Shown: in pieces, positions 60,854 to 64,000 of the stretch | Numbering within the stretch: position 1 is the first letter of the stretch | Layout of the letters: each line of letters opens with the position of its first letter | Source: Arcticibacter eurypsychrophilus | GTDB lineage: Bacteria; Bacteroidota; Bacteroidia; Sphingobacteriales; Sphingobacteriaceae | Length of the DNA stretch: 64,000 nt | Assembly (NCBI RefSeq): GCF_001730525.1 | Contig: NZ_MDFN01000003.1 | Coordinates: forward strand, 62,001-126,000 | Reading direction: 5' to 3' | Notes under the pieces: generated by a model | Seen by the model: only the letters and a program-made list of their open reading frames with translations | Told to the model about the DNA's origin: nothing | The model's database searches: none | Program-made: the position numbers and the translations under genes

Positions 60854-63526
60854 TTATTTAATCGTTATTTTTTGCTCCTTCACATTCCACCCTTTTACCG
60901 TTACATAAGGCATTTCTAACCCTGCTGAAGGGGTGTATTCAATAATCACCGTTTTCTCTGCTCCGGGAACAACGGACACATAGTTATCATCATAAAACAC
61001 AGGAAGCAGTCGTTTGTCCGTTTTAGGATCAACAAGTGAAAGCCGGCTAAAAAATGCAACCGGATTTCCTGCAGGATTACTCAGTTTAACTTCTATCTTT
61101 CCCTTTGATACCTGCCTGGCAGTAACGGCTAATTCAGCCTGCTTTATTTTATTAAGCCCTGTATACACCCCCTTTTCATTCGGATACCAATACAAATTAT
61201 CGGCCAATACCTTCTTGTTTTCATCCAGGATCTGCAACGATAAAAATGCACCGTCTTCCTTAGACACCTCATCCATGGCCTGTTTCACTGATAAGATCTT
61301 TTTTACCGTTGTAGGCTCAATGAAAGCCAATACTTGTGTAAGAATTTTCTCTTCCCCTGAAATGCTATGCGACTTCATCACCAGCATTAAATTGCGCAGC
61401 GATTTAAAACTATTATTAACAAGCATCACAGTGCCATCTGCAGGATTACACATGATGTTCAAGGGCTTGCTTCCTGTACGCAAACCATACAGGCAAGCGT
61501 TTGGATCAAGATAATAATCGTACATCTGTCCCCGCATAGCTGTCCATGGATTCTGTGTTTTCCAAATGATCACCCCAGTATACCATTCCCACATATGCGA
61601 ACTGAAACCCTCCATTAAAGCACGGTACTGATCATAATTGACTAGTTGCGCCTTATCTGTAAAGTCATGAATATCTTTAGGTTTCCCATAAGGCTCAAGC
61701 GATTGCTCATATCCCACCCCGGTATAGGTATGGTAAGTCCACACCGAATCCGCTTCTTCAGAAGGCTGCTGACCAGGCCTTGGGACCGGTAAATTGTTCC
61801 TGTTGGCTTCAGGCATAAACCGCTCCAACGATTCATAATCACCGACCCCAACAGATCCTATTTCAGAATTAAAAGGAAAAGTCCTTTTTTCCCAAAAGGA
61901 ACTCACAGGCTGAATCGTATAAGGTCCATCACCGTTACCACCAATTGAATTAAACGACATCTCATCCGAATTCGAATAATCAATAAACCAGCGCGTACCG
62001 TCAAGCTTAGGCAAAATGGAATCCCTTAATGGAAGCAGGATATCATCCGGAGGAGTAATTTCATTTCCACCACACCACATCGCCAGAGAAGCATAATTCC
62101 GAACCATCTTAATCATATCAACCGCAGACTCCAAAAACAAATGATGGTCATCCGGATACTTCCGACGTGCCCACTGATCTTCCTTCTTCATTGGATCCAG
62201 CCAGCGCCCGTTACAATCTCCCGACATCCAGAAATCCTGTAACACCAGCATGCCATAGCGGTCACAAGCTTCATAAAATTCAGGGCGCTCTATCAAGGCG
62301 CCACCCCAGATACGGATCAGGTTGAGGTTCATATCCCTATGAAACCTGATCTCCGCATCATACCGTTCCTTGGAGAACCGTAACATGGCATCCGAAATAA
62401 TCCAATTTCCTCCTTTAATAAATATCTTCTGTCCGTTTACCAAAACCTGCTTGCTTCTGGTCACAGCATTCCATTCCGTTTGAATCTCTCTTATTCCAAA
62501 GCTCACCCTTTCCTGATCAGACACCCCTTTGCCGGTTTCGACAAACTGTAGGTTCACATCATATAAATCCTGCTTACCATACCCTGAAGGCCACCAAAGC
62601 TTTGGATTTTTTAACGATAAATCAGGCAGATCAACGTTAAGCGTACTTTTAGGATTGATCCTGACACTCCTGGTTATTTTATTGCCATCTAAAACATACT
62701 GAAGCAGCCCCGTAATTACTTTCTCTGATGTGTTCTCCAGTTCTGCGGATGTTTTAATGACAACAGGCTGCTGAGTTCCCTCAGGGACTCTTTTTCCAGG
62801 AACCAATGTAACGATATGTGGATTTTTCAGATTAACACTTCCGGTCTTTTCAATATACACCTTATCCCAGATCCCGGTATTGCGGTCCCTGATCGGCCTG
62901 ATCCAATCCCAACCGGCCACATATTGATGGGATACACTTTTTGCAACAATACCGTCACCTCCCTGACCACCATTAGGATTTCCTACCGGATCCGGAGGAT
63001 ACACAATTACAGCCAGTCTGTTCGTGCCAGAAACCGAAAGCAGTTTAGTGATATTAAAAGATTTACGCAGAAACATGCCCTGATAAGGAGTGGCATTCAC
63101 TTTCCTGCCATTCAGAAAAATGTCACAACTGTAATTGATCCCCCGGAATGTAAGCCAGACCTGATTTCCCGAAGAAGGGTGCTTTTCCACAAATTCCTTG
63201 GCGAACCAGTACGTATAATAATCTCTTCCGATAGTGTAAATATCCGGAATCTTCTCATTGTTCATCCCCCAGAAAGGATCAGGAATTTCTTTTGCAGCAA
63301 GCTGAGAGGTAAGAACAGTTCCCGGCACGACAGCCGCTTTCCAGGACGACAGCGAATAAGCCTGAGCAGAGATCAGCTCACCTGTCTCACTTACCTTACT
63401 TATAGGCGCATACTTCCAGCCTTCATTCAACTCATAACGGTTTTGCGCAAAAGAAAAACAAGTAAAAAACACACTTGCCAGGCAAATACCAATACGACTC
63501 TTACCATGTTTAGTTAACATCTTCAT
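60854..63526 (-). CDS. Glycoside hydrolase family 2, beta-mannosidase/endo-beta-mannosidase-like
   Basis: This secreted enzyme of about 890 residues has a signal peptide ending FSFAQ. It carries the GH2 sugar-binding domain (FRGINYSCDIFLNGRKV), an immunoglobulin-like domain, the TIM barrel (KGGNWIISDAMLRF, IRIWGGALIERPEFYEACD) with acid/base Glu489 (MWCGGNEITPP) and nucleophile Glu555 (FNSEIGSVG), and C-terminal beta domains. The barrel motifs recall mannosylglycoprotein endo-beta-mannosidases more than beta-galactosidases, though exo-glucosaminidase types are related. I start at ATG 63526; the longer frame uses TTG. It begins 4 bases after the GH92 stop, so the two are one operon. Confidence 0.87.
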   Translation of the reverse strand: MKMLTKHGKSRIGICLASVFFTCFSFAQNRYELNEGWKYAPISKVSETGELISAQAYSLSSWKAAVVPGTVLTSQLAAKEIPDPFWGMNNEKIPDIYTIGRDYYTYWFAKEFVEKHPSSGNQVWLTFRGINYSCDIFLNGRKVNATPYQGMFLRKSFNITKLLSVSGTNRLAVIVYPPDPVGNPNGGQGGDGIVAKSVSHQYVAGWDWIRPIRDRNTGIWDKVYIEKTGSVNLKNPHIVTLVPGKRVPEGTQQPVVIKTSAELENTSEKVITGLLQYVLDGNKITRSVRINPKSTLNVDLPDLSLKNPKLWWPSGYGKQDLYDVNLQFVETGKGVSDQERVSFGIREIQTEWNAVTRSKQVLVNGQKIFIKGGNWIISDAMLRFSKERYDAEIRFHRDMNLNLIRIWGGALIERPEFYEACDRYGMLVLQDFWMSGDCNGRWLDPMKKEDQWARRKYPDDHHLFLESAVDMIKMVRNYASLAMWCGGNEITPPDDILLPLRDSILPKLDGTRWFIDYSNSDEMSFNSIGGNGDGPYTIQPVSSFWEKRTFPFNSEIGSVGVGDYESLERFMPEANRNNLPVPRPGQQPSEEADSVWTYHTYTGVGYEQSLEPYGKPKDIHDFTDKAQLVNYDQYRALMEGFSSHMWEWYTGVIIWKTQNPWTAMRGQMYDYYLDPNACLYGLRTGSKPLNIMCNPADGTVMLVNNSFKSLRNLMLVMKSHSISGEEKILTQVLAFIEPTTVKKILSVKQAMDEVSKEDGAFLSLQILDENKKVLADNLYWYPNEKGVYTGLNKIKQAELAVTARQVSKGKIEVKLSNPAGNPVAFFSRLSLVDPKTDKRLLPVFYDDNYVSVVPGAEKTVIIEYTPSAGLEMPYVTVKGWNVKEQKITIK

Positions 63527-63530
63527 ATCA

Positions 63531-64000
63531 TTAATCTTCAGAAAAAGGTCGGTCAACAGGCTTCACACCCCAACTCAGGGAAGGTTTACTACCCATTTCC
63601 ATGGTCATGACCCCTCCTGAAATAATATCACGGTGGCGAATGTAGGATTTTGTATAGTCCTTACCATTCAGCACTATTTTTTGAATATACTTGTTCACAG
63701 CAGAATTGTTCTTTACTATAATCTGAAACGTTTTTCCCACGCCTACCTGAAGTGTTGCCTCATTAACAACCGGACTTCCAATTACATACATCCCATTAGC
63801 CGGATTAACCGGATAAAAACCCATTGCAGAAAACACATACCAGGCAGACATCTGTCCAACATCTTCATTTCCCGAAAGACCATCTGATTTATCAGTATAA
63901 AGATGATCCAAAATAAATCTTACTTTATCAGCAGTTTTCCAGGGCTGACCAACATAGTTAAACAAATAAGTAATATGATGGCTAGGCTCATTTCCATGAG
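63531..64000 (-). CDS. Glycoside hydrolase family 92 alpha-mannosidase, C-terminal part
   Basis: The frame enters from the right window edge and gives about 156 residues of the C-terminus. GH92 marks are GNEPSHHITYLFNY, GQPWKTADKVR, SGLSGNEDVGQMSAWYV and SAMGFYPVNPANG; the glutamates in HGNEP and GNED belong to the family's Ca2+/catalytic set. GH92 enzymes are Ca2+-dependent exo-alpha-mannosidases acting on N-glycans or yeast mannan. The GH2 gene starts 4 bases after its stop. Only the end is in the window. Confidence 0.92.
   Translation of the reverse strand, partial: HGNEPSHHITYLFNYVGQPWKTADKVRFILDHLYTDKSDGLSGNEDVGQMSAWYVFSAMGFYPVNPANGMYVIGSPVVNEATLQVGVGKTFQIIVKNNSAVNKYIQKIVLNGKDYTKSYIRHRDIISGGVMTMEMGSKPSLSWGVKPVDRPFSED

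Overview
The window is AT-rich chromosome of a free-living member of the Bacteroidota, most likely of the Sphingobacteriaceae (Pedobacter-like). The evidence is an ECF sigma/FecR/SusC/SusD polysaccharide utilisation locus, a PorP/SprF protein beside a giant adhesin with a type IX secretion (type B) C-terminal domain, a DUF2723 membrane protein, several glycoside hydrolases, and promoter-like TAnnTTTG elements. I saw no rRNA or tRNA gene and no CRISPR array.

Layout. 1-3.3 kb: a PAS protein cut by the window edge, then a clan GH-A hydrolase and a GT4 glycosyltransferase one base apart. 3.3-10 kb: a degraded receiver gene, then a minus-strand signalling operon (CheB-CheR-PAS fusion, histidine kinase, CheB, NarL-type regulator) with no chemoreceptor in view. 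10-15.4 kb: a frameshifted glycosyltransferase, a small cold-shock-associated protein behind a long leader, and a PadR regulator overlapping a DUF2723 protein with an extra N-terminal prefix. 15.5-24.8 kb: a complete minus-strand PUL (ECF sigma, FecR, SusC, SusD, GH31) with hairpins between its genes. 25-40.3 kb: a secreted Gfo/Idh oxidoreductase, PorP/SprF, a 3952-residue Calx-beta adhesin and an unrecognised protein. 40.9-47.3 kb: esterase, MFS transporter, YjbQ, RluF, MBL and AraC gene relics, SDR and DJ-1 family genes.

47.4-55.7 kb is the most notable part. It is a minus-strand island with a four-gene, overlapping operon for an SMC complex of the MukBEF/MksBEFG/Wadjet class (kleisin, small winged-helix subunit, 1225-residue SMC ATPase, Toprim subunit), followed by a RhuM-family gene and a NYN RNase-like gene whose OST-HTH half is out of frame across a short AT repeat. 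56-64 kb: an MFS exporter, a decayed MATE gene, and a GH92/GH2/GH3 set that would suit mannose-containing N-glycans or mannans; the GH92 gene runs off the window.

In combination: one PUL and one glycosidase cluster for glycan foraging, a type IX-exported adhesin, a signalling operon, and a likely plasmid/phage defence island. Gene decay is frequent between intact genes: a receiver relic, a split GT, an MBL-AraC deletion scar, a MATE pseudogene and the split NYN gene.
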